DNA from: an uncultured Prevotellaceae bacterium
Lineage (GTDB): Bacteria; Bacteroidota; Bacteroidia; Bacteroidales; Bacteroidaceae
Length of the DNA stretch: 64,000 nucleotides
Direction of reading: 5' to 3'
Assembly: GCA_937910905.1 (NCBI GenBank)
Contig: CALEPV010000057.1
Coordinates: 1 to 64,000 of the forward strand
Below the pieces are notes generated by a model. It saw only the letters and a program-made list of their open reading frames with translations. It ran no database searches and had not been told where the DNA came from. This document shows, piece by piece, positions 1-8,909 of this stretch; the first letter of the stretch is position 1; the number at the start of each line of letters is the position of its first letter. A program made the translations under genes and the position numbers.

Positions 1-11
1 TGCGGGGGTTT

Positions 12-32
12 CCTTGCGGGTGAACCGCAAGG
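12..32. other. Perfect hairpin downstream of the DUF3822 gene
   Basis: CCTTGCGG (12-19) and CCGCAAGG (25-32) form a perfect 8-bp stem with a 5-nt loop, about 20 nt beyond the stop codon of the minus-strand DUF3822 gene. It could be a terminator or part of the next gene outside the window. No T-tract follows and nothing else can be read in bases 1-53. Confidence 0.3.
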
Positions 33-53
33 CGCGGACGCTACTTGAGGGGT

Positions 54-941
54 TTAATACCGATTGAGAAGCAGGGCCATCAGTGGGAGTGGTAGCTGCT
101 GTTCCTTGGACAGTGGTGCGCCCACGAAGAGTTCCTGGGGCTTCAGCACGGCGATGTTGGCGAGATAGGGTGCGAGTTCCTGAATCAGGTTTGAGGGGGT
201 TGAGGGGGTTGAGGGGTTTGAGGGGTTTGAGGGGGTTGAGGGGTTTGAAGGGTTTGAGGGGTGAGGGGCGAGGAGCTGCAAGGTGTCTGTCAGCGCATCG
301 AGGCCCAGCTGCTTCCAGACAGCAAGGGTGAAGAAGGCGGCATCGGCCACGGATGCGGTGTCGAAGCTGTTGGCAAAGGTGATACGTCCGTCGGTGATGG
401 CATAGAGGCGGAGGGGGGCGGTGAGGCAGTAGAGGCGATGGGAGGTATCGCCGGTGGCTACGGTCTCTGTTTCGTGGCGCATGAGGCGCTCCAGGAGCAT
501 GGCCTGCGTACCGAAGAAGCGGGCCGTCGGATAAAACTGGAGTATGGCTTCCTCTACATCGGGCTGGATGCCGAAGACCTCGACGGTCTCGAGGTGGGGC
601 ATGATGGAGTAGGCCACACGGACATTCTGAAAGGCGCTGCCTACGGCAAAGCGGTAGACGGACGCGGCCTCCTCACGGCGGAAGTTCTCAAGGGGGAGCA
701 GCGTGGAGGGGAGGTCGGTCATCACGTAGGCCTGATTGATCTGGCGGTTGAAGTAGTCAGGTCGCGATAGTTCGACGATGAGGCGCTGAGCAAGCGTCTG
801 TCCCTGGGCGAGCGTGAAGTGCTCGCCACGCATGAGTGTAGCGGCCTGGAGGTCGCAGACGAAAAAAGAAAATCCATCCGCACGTAGGCGGATGGATAGA
901 CTCAGCGTGTGGTACGACTTATTCTTCCCAGTTGCCTGCAT
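54..941 (-). CDS. DUF3822 family protein
   Basis: A 295-residue cytosolic protein with no signal peptide. The N-terminus (LSIRLRADGFSFFVCD) and overall form match DUF3822, a Bacteroidetes family of unknown biochemical role that in related genomes often sits next to the rRNA methyltransferase gene rsmD; the latter lies outside this window if present. The start overlaps the stop region of the upstream minus-strand gene by 23 nt, suggesting co-translation. An odd feature is a low-complexity insert of NPS/TPS triplets around residues 228-252, encoded by a 9-bp tandem repeat in the DNA. It probably forms a flexible loop between the two halves of the domain and may vary in length between strains. 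Family assignment is from sequence recognition; function is unknown. Confidence 0.75.
   Translation of the reverse strand: MQATGKNKSYHTLSLSIRLRADGFSFFVCDLQAATLMRGEHFTLAQGQTLAQRLIVELSRPDYFNRQINQAYVMTDLPSTLLPLENFRREEAASVYRFAVGSAFQNVRVAYSIMPHLETVEVFGIQPDVEEAILQFYPTARFFGTQAMLLERLMRHETETVATGDTSHRLYCLTAPLRLYAITDGRITFANSFDTASVADAAFFTLAVWKQLGLDALTDTLQLLAPHPSNPSNPSTPSNPSNPSTPSTPSNLIQELAPYLANIAVLKPQELFVGAPLSKEQQLPLPLMALLLNRY
189..263. repeat. 9-bp tandem repeat within the DUF3822 gene
   Basis: About eight copies of a 9-bp unit (GTTGAGGGG or TTTGAGGGG on the plus strand) sit in frame inside the DUF3822 gene and encode N/T-P-S triplets. The nine-base unit preserves the reading frame when copy number changes. 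Confidence 0.8.
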
Positions 942-1611
942 TGTTGTTCCAGCGGTCGATGTCGAGTACGCCTATCTTGAGGCCTGGATACTTCTGGAAG
1001 TCACGAGCGGTCTTGTCGCGGTTGTCAATGAGACGCTGTCCGGCACTACCCAGATTCTTGAGGAAAGCGGTGTCGGGTGCGCAGCACTCCATGACGTAGA
1101 TGATGGTCTCGGAGCGGTTAGGACCGTAGAATGTGGATAGCTCGAAGCTGTCGCCCTCGGCGTAAGGGATGTACTTGAGCTGCTCGGCATCAAAGCCAGG
1201 ACCATAGAGACTGTCGATGAGAGATACCCAGGTGGTGTCGAAGCGGAAGTCCTGAAGCCCGTTGGCGGCAATGGCAGCAGCGTCGCCACCGTTGACGATC
1301 TGTGCGGCAATAACGTCGGTCAGTCCCGCCTCGCGCTGTTCGTCGGAGAGTTCGCCCTCGCGGTAGACGATAGGTATGCGTCCGTCCTTGACAAATTCAA
1401 TGAGCTCGCTCAGAGTGTTGCAGTACACACCGCCATGCTGGAACTTGTACTGTTCCTGTGCCTTGCGGATTTCAATCAAACGAGCCTTAACGGCATCTTC
1501 TCTCACCTTGACCTCGGCCTGGAAGTCGATGTCGCCCTGAATACTGCGGTAGTTGATGTACAGCAATCCTATCACACAAACGACAAGAAGGGCAATAAAT
1601 GTCTTTTTCAT
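919..1611 (-). CDS. Hypothetical membrane-anchored protein
   Basis: A 230-residue protein beginning MKKTFIALLVVCVIGLLYINY, a single N-terminal membrane segment, followed by a charged, probably periplasmic region. The stretch VKARLIEIRKAQEQYKFQHGGVYCNTLSELIEFV resembles the first helix and following region of pseudopilin-like proteins that start as a hydrophobic helix, but no type IV prepilin cleavage site is visible, so I do not call it a pilin. I chose the ATG at 1609-1611 because a TATTTTTG -7 element lies 37 nt upstream; the longer open frame to 1650 reaches that element. It is followed by the DUF3822 gene with a 23-nt overlap. Function unknown. Confidence 0.7.
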   Translation of the reverse strand: MKKTFIALLVVCVIGLLYINYRSIQGDIDFQAEVKVREDAVKARLIEIRKAQEQYKFQHGGVYCNTLSELIEFVKDGRIPIVYREGELSDEQREAGLTDVIAAQIVNGGDAAAIAANGLQDFRFDTTWVSLIDSLYGPGFDAEQLKYIPYAEGDSFELSTFYGPNRSETIIYVMECCAPDTAFLKNLGSAGQRLIDNRDKTARDFQKYPGLKIGVLDIDRWNNNAGNWEE

Positions 1612-1647
1612 TAGGTTGGTATTGTTATTTTTGATACATTCGCCTCG

Positions 1648-1655
1648 CAAAAATA
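1648..1655 (-). promoter_or_regulatory. -7 promoter element for the 919-1611 gene
   Basis: On the minus strand these bases read TATTTTTG, matching the Bacteroidetes -7 consensus TAnnTTTG, 37 nt before the start codon at 1611. No clear -33 TTTG is seen. Confidence 0.5.
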
Positions 1656-1705
1656 GGGTAAATTATCCGAATGGATATCATTACCGCACTTTTTTTTCAT
1701 CACCA

Positions 1706-3214
1706 ATGGCAATAATTGCAGATTTACAGCAGCTGATACTTGATAATTTGGGGCTGACACCCACATTGGAGCAGCGCAATGCGGCAGAAGCAATGTCGCG
1801 ATTCATGCTTGGCACGAATGCTGACAGCATCTACGTGCTGCGCGGCTACGCAGGCACTGGCAAGACATCACTGATAGGGGCACTGGTGCGCACGCTGCAC
1901 CAGCTGGGGCGGCGCGTGGCGCTGATGGCTCCTACGGGGCGGGCGGCTCAGGTGTTCGCCGCTCATGCGGGCTACCCTGCCTACACTATCCACAAACGCA
2001 TATATCGGCAAAAGGCATTCAACGGTGAGATGATAGACTTCATGCAGGGTGTGAACCTGCTGAAGAATGTGCTGTTCATAGTGGACGAGGCCTCGATGAT
2101 CAGCAATCTGGGCGGTGGTGGGCAGGCGGTGTTCGGCACAGGACGCCTGCTGGACGACCTGATACAGTATGTGTACTCCAGCGAGGGCTGCCGCCTGATG
2201 CTGGTGGGCGACGATGCCCAGCTGCCGCCTGTGGGCGAGGCGTTCAGCCCCGCCCTGTCGGCCTCGAAGCTGGGCAGCTACGGTTTCGACGTGACCGAGA
2301 GCCGGCTGACGCAGGTGGTGAGGCAGCTGGACAGTTCAGGCATACTGTACAACGCCACGATGCTGCGACGTATGCTGACCGAGGATTTGCTGGGCAGCTT
2401 TCCACAGTTCCACCTGCACGGCTTTGCCGACATACGCACCGTGAGCGGCGAGGAGCTGATAGAAGCACTGGAACGCTCCTACTCCAACGCCGGCGTGGAG
2501 CAGACCATAGTCATCAGCCGCTCCAACAAGCGGGCCACGGCATTCAACCAGGGCATACGCTCGCGCATACTGGGCATGGAAGGCGAGCTGGAAGGAGGCG
2601 AGCGCCTGATGGTTGTGAAGAACAACTACCACTGGCTGGCCGAGATGAACGACCCTGCCGGCGACGATTCCGCAGCAACGGGCAGCCAGGCCGCCAACGA
2701 CAATCAGGATGACTTCATAGCCAACGGCGATATGCTCACGCTGCAACGCTTCCGCAACGAGCGCACCGTGCACGGTTTCCGATTTGCCGACGTGACGCTG
2801 CGCATGTCGGACGACGAGCACACCGTGATACAGGCCACGATGCTGATGGACGCCCTGCACACCGATGCTCCGGCGCTGACGGCGGCACAGCAGCAACAGC
2901 TCTTTCAAGCCGTGTGGGACGACTACCCGGAGATCCGCAACAAGCGCGACCGCATGAAGGCTGTGCAGAAGGACCAGTTCTACAACGCCCTGCAGGTCAA
3001 GTACGCCTACGCCGTGACGTGCCACAAGGCGCAGGGCGGGCAATGGGAGGACGTATACATCGACCTGGGATATGTCACCGAGGATATGCTGGACGCCGAC
3101 TATCTGCGCTGGATCTACACCGCCCTGACACGCTCCACGCAGAACGTCTATCTGGTGAACTGGCCTAAGCAGATGCTCGACAGCGAAAGCCTGGCAGAGA
3201 CAGGCAACTGGTGA
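1706..3214 (+). CDS. RecD-like superfamily 1 DNA helicase
   Basis: A 502-residue ATP-dependent DNA helicase of the RecD/Dda type. Visible motifs are Walker A GYAGTGKT (residues 47-54), a motif Ia region (ALMAPTGRAAQV), Walker B LFIVDEASM, motif III LVGDDAQLPP, and the C-terminal UvrD_C_2-type motif YAVTCHKAQGGQW. The length fits the single-protein family found in Bacteroidetes, shorter than RecD2. It most likely unwinds DNA during repair or recombination. The start is the ATG at 1706; the open frame extends upstream to 1553, but that region overlaps the divergent gene and encodes nothing helicase-like. It is divergent from the 919-1611 gene and is not obviously in an operon with the AraC gene downstream. 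Confidence 0.88.
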   Translation: MAIIADLQQLILDNLGLTPTLEQRNAAEAMSRFMLGTNADSIYVLRGYAGTGKTSLIGALVRTLHQLGRRVALMAPTGRAAQVFAAHAGYPAYTIHKRIYRQKAFNGEMIDFMQGVNLLKNVLFIVDEASMISNLGGGGQAVFGTGRLLDDLIQYVYSSEGCRLMLVGDDAQLPPVGEAFSPALSASKLGSYGFDVTESRLTQVVRQLDSSGILYNATMLRRMLTEDLLGSFPQFHLHGFADIRTVSGEELIEALERSYSNAGVEQTIVISRSNKRATAFNQGIRSRILGMEGELEGGERLMVVKNNYHWLAEMNDPAGDDSAATGSQAANDNQDDFIANGDMLTLQRFRNERTVHGFRFADVTLRMSDDEHTVIQATMLMDALHTDAPALTAAQQQQLFQAVWDDYPEIRNKRDRMKAVQKDQFYNALQVKYAYAVTCHKAQGGQWEDVYIDLGYVTEDMLDADYLRWIYTALTRSTQNVYLVNWPKQMLDSESLAETGNW

Positions 3215-3237
3215 GCCAATGGCAGAAAAGCGCAGCA

Positions 3238-3278
3238 CACTGTGCAATAATACCACCCAACATTGTGCGATAATACAA
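3238..3278 (+). promoter_or_regulatory. Direct-repeat operator candidate upstream of the araC-type gene
   Basis: TGTGCRATAATAC occurs at 3241-3253 and again at 3264-3276, a 23-bp centre distance (about two helical turns), with similarity extending to CAY...MA at the edges. Two direct repeats on one DNA face just upstream of the -7 element at 3288 are typical of AraC-family binding sites, so autoregulation is a reasonable inference. Confidence 0.5.
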
Positions 3279-3287
3279 AAAAAGAGC

Positions 3288-3295
3288 TATCTTTG
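3288..3295 (+). promoter_or_regulatory. -7 element of the araC-type gene
   Basis: TATCTTTG matches TAnnTTTG and lies 38 nt upstream of the ATG at 3334. A TTG at 3263-3265, within the second direct repeat, could serve as the -33 element with a 22-nt spacer. Confidence 0.55.
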
Positions 3296-3333
3296 CCGTG
3301 AGTCCCGCGCATATGGCACTATAATCCGACATT

Positions 3334-4251
3334 ATGAGCACTACATCATCACAACAACTGCCGCTAATATTCAACGTCACACAGCTGCCCGAGACCTTTG
3401 GCACGGGCCATCTGGACGACCTGCTGTTCATCTTCGACAACTTAGACAAGCCCTTCAGCTACTCGCATGGTGGTAAGTCGACACCGCTCTTCCCCATCAA
3501 GTGCGAGTCGTTCTTCATCATATTTGTAGTGGAGGGGGTAGTGGACATTACTATCAATCTGCGTGAGGAGCACGTGCAAGCCGGGCAGCTACTGATGATG
3601 ATGCCAGGCAGCATCTTCCAGCCAAAGGCATCGTCGGACGACATTCGTATGTTCAGCATCATTGTCGACTCCGAGTTTGCCGAGCTGGTACGCAAGAGCC
3701 TAAGGGTCAACACGGTGTTCGTACCGCGGTACTACCACCACGTGGTGCATACACTCAACGAGGCCACACAGCAAAACTGCATGGAGATGTTCACCCGTCT
3801 GAAAGGAGAGCTCTCCGGTGCCGACTACACAGGGCGCAAGGATGTGGTGCAGCGCTATCTGGAAATATGGATGCTGAAGAACCACGCCCTCATTGACAAC
3901 ATCGACAAGCCTGAGCTCAACAAGCCTCTGAACCGCAAGGAGCAAATCTTCCAGGACTTCCTGTTGCTGCTTGAGAAGCACTACACGCAGGAGCGCAGCA
4001 TCAGCTTCTATGCCAGTTGCATGTGTCTGACGCCCAAGTACCTCTCGACCATCATCAAGGAGGTGAGCGGCAAGCACGGTATGCAATGGATTGATGAGTT
4101 CGTATCGCTCGAAGCCAAGGCGCTGCTGCGCGACAGCGTCCTCAGCGTGAAGCAGGTGAGCGACCAGCTGAACTTCCCCTCGCAGAGCATGTTCGGCCGC
4201 TTCTTCAAGAAGATGACAGGCTACTCGCCCAAGCAGTACAAGATGTTGTAA
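3334..4251 (+). CDS. AraC family transcriptional regulator
   Basis: A 305-residue cytosolic DNA-binding protein. The first half (about residues 30-150) has the pattern of a cupin-like sensory domain (FFIIFVVEGVVDITINLREEHVQAGQLLMMMPG), and residues about 205-305 form the double helix-turn-helix domain of AraC/XylS proteins (SISFYASCMCLTPKYLSTIIKEVSGKHG and VKQVSDQLNFPSQSMFGRFFKKMTGYSPKQYK). The ligand and target genes cannot be deduced. It is transcribed alone, convergent with porX, and has a candidate direct-repeat operator in its own promoter. Neighbouring genes give no metabolic context. Confidence 0.88.
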   Translation: MSTTSSQQLPLIFNVTQLPETFGTGHLDDLLFIFDNLDKPFSYSHGGKSTPLFPIKCESFFIIFVVEGVVDITINLREEHVQAGQLLMMMPGSIFQPKASSDDIRMFSIIVDSEFAELVRKSLRVNTVFVPRYYHHVVHTLNEATQQNCMEMFTRLKGELSGADYTGRKDVVQRYLEIWMLKNHALIDNIDKPELNKPLNRKEQIFQDFLLLLEKHYTQERSISFYASCMCLTPKYLSTIIKEVSGKHGMQWIDEFVSLEAKALLRDSVLSVKQVSDQLNFPSQSMFGRFFKKMTGYSPKQYKML

Positions 4252-4256
4252 CGGGG

Positions 4257-4307
4257 GTCCCCTCCCTGCCCCCCCAAGGGGAAGGAGTTTCATAGGCCTA
4301 AGGGGAC
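4257..4307. terminator. Possible bidirectional terminator or GC-rich repeat
   Basis: Between the convergent araC-type gene and porX, GTCCCCT (4257-4263) is complementary to AGGGGAC (4301-4307), enclosing further C-runs and G-runs. The sequence resembles the GC-rich gene-end repeats seen elsewhere in this window. There is no T-tract, so terminator activity is a guess. Confidence 0.3.
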
Positions 4308-4312
4308 TCTGT

Positions 4313-5866
4313 CTATCGCCCCTTCGGTGTCAGCTCTACCAGCGGTATGAGCATCTCCTCCATGGATATGCCACCGTGCTGGAAGGTGTCGTGATAGTAG
4401 CTGACGTAGTAGTTGTAGTTGTTGGGATAGGCGAAGAAGCTGTCGCCGGTGGCAAAGATGTACTTCGTGGACAAGTTGGGAACTGGCAGCAGAGCCTGCT
4501 CCGGATGGTCGATGGCATAGACCTCGCGCGGGTTGAAATCGAGGTTCTTGCCCAGCTTGTAGCGCAGATTGGTGTTGGTGTTGCGGTCGCCCTTGACGCG
4601 AATGGGGTTGCCGCAGCGGATGGAACCGTGGTCGGTGGTCAGCAGCACGTGGTAGTCGCTGGCAGCCAGAGCCTTGAACAGGTCGTTGATAGCCGAGTGG
4701 CGGAACCAGCTGAGCGACACGCTGCGGTAGGCCGCCTCGTCGGATGCCAACTCGCGCACCATGCGGCTCTCCGTGCGTGCATGGCTGAGCATATCGATGA
4801 CATTGATCACGCACACCGCGAAGTCGTAGCGTCCCAGCCTGGGCAGCTGAGCCAGCAGCTGCTCGGCCGAAGCGCTGTCGTTCACCTTGTGGTAGGCAAA
4901 CGTATTGTGGCGGCGATAGCGGTCGAGCTGCGTCTCTATCAGCGGTGCTTCGTTTAGGTTCTTGCCCTCCTCGCTGTCCTCGTCCACCCACAGGCCAGGA
5001 TACTCGCGTGCTATCACGTCGGGCATCAGGCCGCTGAATATGGCATTGCGGGCATACTGCGTAGCGGTGGGCAGTATGCTGAGGTACAGGTCCTCATCGA
5101 TATGGAACAGCTCGGCGATGTCGGGCATCATGGCCCGCCAGTGGTCGAAGCGCAGATTGTCCACGACTATCACAAACACCTTCTGCCCCTTGTCAAGCTT
5201 GGGGAACACGTGGGTGCGGAATATATCCGGGCTCATCAGCGGACGGTCGTGCGAGAGCATATCGGACAACCACGTGAGGTAGTGTCTGGAAATAAAGCGG
5301 GCGAACTGCTGGTTGGCATCGCGCTTCTGCATGGCCAGCATGTCCAGCATTGAGCTGTCGGCCTCGGTGAGCTGCAGTTCCCAGGTGACGAGCCGCTTGT
5401 AGACATCCTTCCACGCGTCAATATCGCGGGCGTCGTCGATGGCCATCATCATGCGGCCGAAGTCCTGACTATAGGCCGACTGCGTATGCTCGGCCACGAT
5501 GGTGCGCTGGTGTATGTTCTTCTTCAGCGACAGGAGTATCTGCGTGGGGTTCACAGGCTTGATAAGATAGTCGGCTATCTGTGCTCCGATGGCCTGATCC
5601 ATGATGCGTTCCTCCTCGTTCTTCGTGACCATGACCACAGGTACCGCAGGCGCCACATCCTTGATGCGCTGCAGCGTCTCCAGACCACTGAGACCCGGCA
5701 TATTCTCATCAAGCAGTATCAGGTCGTAGGTGTACTGCTTGCACAGGTCCAGTGCATCGTAGCCGTTGGACGCCGTGTCTACTTCGTAGCCCTTCTTCTG
5801 AAGGTAAATGATGTGGGCCTTGAGTATCTCTATCTCATCGTCGACCCATAGCAGGTGTGCAGTCAT
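4313..5866 (-). CDS. porX: T9SS response regulator PorX (receiver + PglZ phosphatase-like domain)
   Basis: A 517-residue protein. The N-terminal receiver domain (residues 1-125) has the acidic pocket D9/D10, phospho-acceptor D53 (LILLDENMPG), T81 and K103. The remainder is a PglZ/alkaline-phosphatase-superfamily domain (VFVIVVDNLRFDHW, VCVINVIDMLSH, LLTTDHGS). This receiver-PglZ architecture is that of PorX, which with its sensor partner PorY controls the type IX secretion system in Porphyromonas and relatives. It lies 9 nt downstream of porW on the same strand, so the regulator is co-transcribed with a secretion component. No porY is seen in the window. The assignment is strong on architecture; the regulatory output in this organism is inferred. 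Confidence 0.9.
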   Translation of the reverse strand: MTAHLLWVDDEIEILKAHIIYLQKKGYEVDTASNGYDALDLCKQYTYDLILLDENMPGLSGLETLQRIKDVAPAVPVVMVTKNEEERIMDQAIGAQIADYLIKPVNPTQILLSLKKNIHQRTIVAEHTQSAYSQDFGRMMMAIDDARDIDAWKDVYKRLVTWELQLTEADSSMLDMLAMQKRDANQQFARFISRHYLTWLSDMLSHDRPLMSPDIFRTHVFPKLDKGQKVFVIVVDNLRFDHWRAMMPDIAELFHIDEDLYLSILPTATQYARNAIFSGLMPDVIAREYPGLWVDEDSEEGKNLNEAPLIETQLDRYRRHNTFAYHKVNDSASAEQLLAQLPRLGRYDFAVCVINVIDMLSHARTESRMVRELASDEAAYRSVSLSWFRHSAINDLFKALAASDYHVLLTTDHGSIRCGNPIRVKGDRNTNTNLRYKLGKNLDFNPREVYAIDHPEQALLPVPNLSTKYIFATGDSFFAYPNNYNYYVSYYHDTFQHGGISMEEMLIPLVELTPKGR

Positions 5867-5875
5867 ATGTCAATC

Positions 5876-8848
5876 TTACAGTAGCCAGTCTTCGTTGTCA
5901 TCGGCAGGCTGTGCGGGTGCATCGGTGCCGCCATCGTCGGCATCGTCGCCTTCCTCGGAGCCGCCGGCAGGTGCATTGGGATCGAGCGGCAGGTCTTCCG
6001 GGTCGATGTACTCGACATCTGTCGGCTCGTCGATGGATATGTTCTCCTTGGGCTTGGACGGTGAGAGCTCCATCTCATAGAACTCCTGGTACTCGTCGTA
6101 GCTGAAGCGCGTGCCCAGCAGCCGCAGGTTAGCCTCGCTGATCAGCAGCAGGCGGCAACCCTCAACCTGCTGTGCCATCTGCTCGTTGGCCAGCAGATAC
6201 TGGCCATAGCTGTACACCTCCTCAAAGCTTTGGAAGCCCGACACCCGCATCTGGGTAATGCCCTGCGAGCTTTCTATGGATATGTCAAAGTCGCGGGCGT
6301 TGTAGGTCGTGAAGTTGTACTGTGCCAGATAGAACAGCATCATGTTGTCGTTGAGCGAATCCTGCGGGTATGCTATTATGAACACATATGGCTCGTACAG
6401 CTCTGTGCTCAGCGTGTCGGCAGCCATCTGTGCGCTGTCGGCATTGGCGGTGAGACTCTTGCGCGACCACAGGCCCGTGGCACTCCACTGGTCGGGGTTC
6501 AGCGTGCGGCCTGCATCAACACCCTCGATGATGCTCTTGGCTATGGTTGTCACCTCCTCGCTGCCATACTTGCTGATGAGGTCGCGCAGGCCCGCCACGA
6601 ACTCGTCCTGATGTCCCGTGTGCAGCTTGGTCATAGCGTTGAGGAAGAGGAACTTGGCCCGGTTCTTGCCTTCGGGGAACATCTCGCCCGACGTAGCGGC
6701 ATTCGACTCGACCTGCCAGTACTCGCCCTCGCGGTAGGCATCGTAGGTGGCACCGTAGATGGAGTCCTCCATCTGCTTGCCGTATATGGACAGCGCTATG
6801 AAGTCGGGATTGCTCACGCGCTCCGTAATCTTGCTGTCGGGCCACTCAGCCTGCAGCAGCGACAGGTACAGCTGCTGGTCGGCCTCGTTGTCGCGCCGCA
6901 GTGCCAACAGGAACAGATGGTAGTAGACATCGTCCATGCTGGTGTATAGCGAGTCGAGCTGATGCAGGCGCAGCATCATGCGCTCGGCCAGGTCGAAGTC
7001 CTCCAGCTCCTCCATAGCGATGATGCCGCCGTGGTACAAGCCATCGGCTATCAGGGCGTTGGATGCCGCCACTTGCTCCTCACTGAACGGTATCTGCGCC
7101 AGATAGTACTCGCGCTGGTGCGGGTCGTTGGCCAGGCTATCGGCCTCGGCCGACAGCTCATCGCCCCTGTCAGTGCCCTCGGCTGCGCCATCGGTGTCCA
7201 GCGAGTCGGCTGTCTCCGGCTGCTGTTCGGGCTGCAGCTGTGCCACGGTCTCACGATTGCTGAAGCGCCACAGGTCCTGATTGGGCCGCCGGCCCCACTG
7301 CCGCTGGAACTCCTGCTTGCCCTGCATCACAGCCGTGGGGTTATAGAAGTAGAACTGCGTAGTGCCGTTGCGGGCATCGCGACCGGGAGCTGGCACCGGT
7401 GTCTGGTTCAGCGCAGCGGCCGTTGCCGTCTGCTGTGCACCGCCTGCCCCGCCCTGCGCGGCATCGGCCTGCCGCTCGGCTTCGCGTTCCTGCTTCTTCA
7501 GCTCATCTATCACGCGGTCTATGGCTGCCAGCCGCTCGGCTTCGGGCATACGTGCCAGAGCCTGCAGGCTGTCCTGAAGATGTACTGCCGAGAGGTGCGG
7601 CTCCACGTGGTCGAGTGCCTGACTGCGGTGCTGGAGGGCTGTGTAGTTCTCTGCCTCCTTGTCCAGAGCAGCCACCAGCTGGTGGTAGCACGGCGTGGCC
7701 TTGATATAGTCGCCCAGCTGCCAGTAGAGCTCACCCAGCTGCAGCAGTATGCGGTTCTTGCTGTGGGCGTTTGTGCCCTTCGACTCTTTGATGCCGTTCT
7801 CCCACGCTCCGATGGTGCGCGCGGTGTCGTCGTTGGCCAGATATATGTTGCCTAATGCCAGATAGATGGCGTCCTGGTACTGCTCGTTGTTCGGATTCTT
7901 GAGCATACGGCGCAGGCGGCGAATCATCGACGAGCCCTGCCCTTCAGACATCACCTCCGTCTGCAGTAGTCGTGCATTGAGCGCCAGCACGTATGGGGGA
8001 TTCAGGTGTATGCACTTGCCGAGCGCCTTGTACGACGCGCGGTTGTTGCCGCTGAGGTGGTACAGCTGCCCCAGCAGATAGTACAAACGTGCCTTCTGCA
8101 GCTTCGACTCAGCGTGCTTGGCAGCCACTGCCATGTGCGGAATGGCATCGGCTATCTGGCCCTGCTGCACGTAGAGAGCCGCCAGCGTGGCCGAGCGCTC
8201 GCGCTGTCCCTTCCGCGAGATGCTGTCGCGGCTCATCTTAGACAGCACATCCTCGGCATCGTAGGGCCAGTCGAGCAGCACATAGCAGCGTGCCAGCTTG
8301 GCCTGAGCGACACTGGCCACCGACGGCTGGTCGCGGTACATACGTATTATATAATGGTATGTGGATGCAGCCTCGACGAACTCGCCCTGCCGCATCTGCG
8401 CGTCGGCCATCAGCATCCACGCCCTGTGCAGGCGCGGGTTGTACTCGTGGCGGGCGAAGTAGGCCTTCTGCTTGGCCGTGAGCTTGCCCGACGGACGCTT
8501 GGGTTTCTTCTTGATGCTGTGCAGCTTGATGGTCTTCTGGCTCTTGGTGACAGCCGTCTCAAACTGCGACTTGCCCATGGCAGCCGTCTTCTTGTCGGCC
8601 ACGATGAACACCGGCAACAGCTCCGTGTAGTTGTCCTGGTGTCCCTTGTCCTGCGCCAGCACGCCTTCAGCATAGCTGGTCTGACCATTATATAAGGTAT
8701 TATACTGCGCAGTGAACGAATGCCAGAAGCGCGTGCCGGAGGTGTTCTTCTGCGTGGAGCACGACACAAGCAATGCCGAAAGACCGCATAGGAATAACCC
8801 TACCCAGCCTCTCCGCAAAGTGCGCTGTGTATGCTTCTGTGTTGTCAT
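5876..8848 (-). CDS. porW: T9SS-associated TPR lipoprotein PorW/SprE
   Basis: A 990-residue lipoprotein: signal peptide ending in the lipobox LLVSC with the lipidated Cys at residue 30. The early conserved segment STQKNTSGTRFWHSFTAQYNTLYNG is characteristic of SprE/PorW, followed by many TPR-like helices through about residue 400, a low-complexity Gln/Ala linker near 440-480, and an acidic C-terminal tail. PorW links the outer-membrane translocon to the inner-membrane motor of the type IX secretion system. The ATG at 8848 is preferred over the one at 8878 because it gives a normal signal-peptide length. It follows the EnvC-like gene by 61 nt and precedes porX by 9 nt. Confidence 0.85.
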   Translation of the reverse strand: MTTQKHTQRTLRRGWVGLFLCGLSALLVSCSTQKNTSGTRFWHSFTAQYNTLYNGQTSYAEGVLAQDKGHQDNYTELLPVFIVADKKTAAMGKSQFETAVTKSQKTIKLHSIKKKPKRPSGKLTAKQKAYFARHEYNPRLHRAWMLMADAQMRQGEFVEAASTYHYIIRMYRDQPSVASVAQAKLARCYVLLDWPYDAEDVLSKMSRDSISRKGQRERSATLAALYVQQGQIADAIPHMAVAAKHAESKLQKARLYYLLGQLYHLSGNNRASYKALGKCIHLNPPYVLALNARLLQTEVMSEGQGSSMIRRLRRMLKNPNNEQYQDAIYLALGNIYLANDDTARTIGAWENGIKESKGTNAHSKNRILLQLGELYWQLGDYIKATPCYHQLVAALDKEAENYTALQHRSQALDHVEPHLSAVHLQDSLQALARMPEAERLAAIDRVIDELKKQEREAERQADAAQGGAGGAQQTATAAALNQTPVPAPGRDARNGTTQFYFYNPTAVMQGKQEFQRQWGRRPNQDLWRFSNRETVAQLQPEQQPETADSLDTDGAAEGTDRGDELSAEADSLANDPHQREYYLAQIPFSEEQVAASNALIADGLYHGGIIAMEELEDFDLAERMMLRLHQLDSLYTSMDDVYYHLFLLALRRDNEADQQLYLSLLQAEWPDSKITERVSNPDFIALSIYGKQMEDSIYGATYDAYREGEYWQVESNAATSGEMFPEGKNRAKFLFLNAMTKLHTGHQDEFVAGLRDLISKYGSEEVTTIAKSIIEGVDAGRTLNPDQWSATGLWSRKSLTANADSAQMAADTLSTELYEPYVFIIAYPQDSLNDNMMLFYLAQYNFTTYNARDFDISIESSQGITQMRVSGFQSFEEVYSYGQYLLANEQMAQQVEGCRLLLISEANLRLLGTRFSYDEYQEFYEMELSPSKPKENISIDEPTDVEYIDPEDLPLDPNAPAGGSEEGDDADDGGTDAPAQPADDNEDWLL

Positions 8849-8909
8849 TATATAATGACAAACGCGCAACCTCGCCATTTATTGTGCTGGTTGCCGCTCA
8901 AATCAATAG

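Noticed and set aside
919..1611. Type IV pilin-like protein
   Set aside because: A hydrophobic N-terminal helix is present but there is no G/A-F prepilin cleavage motif.
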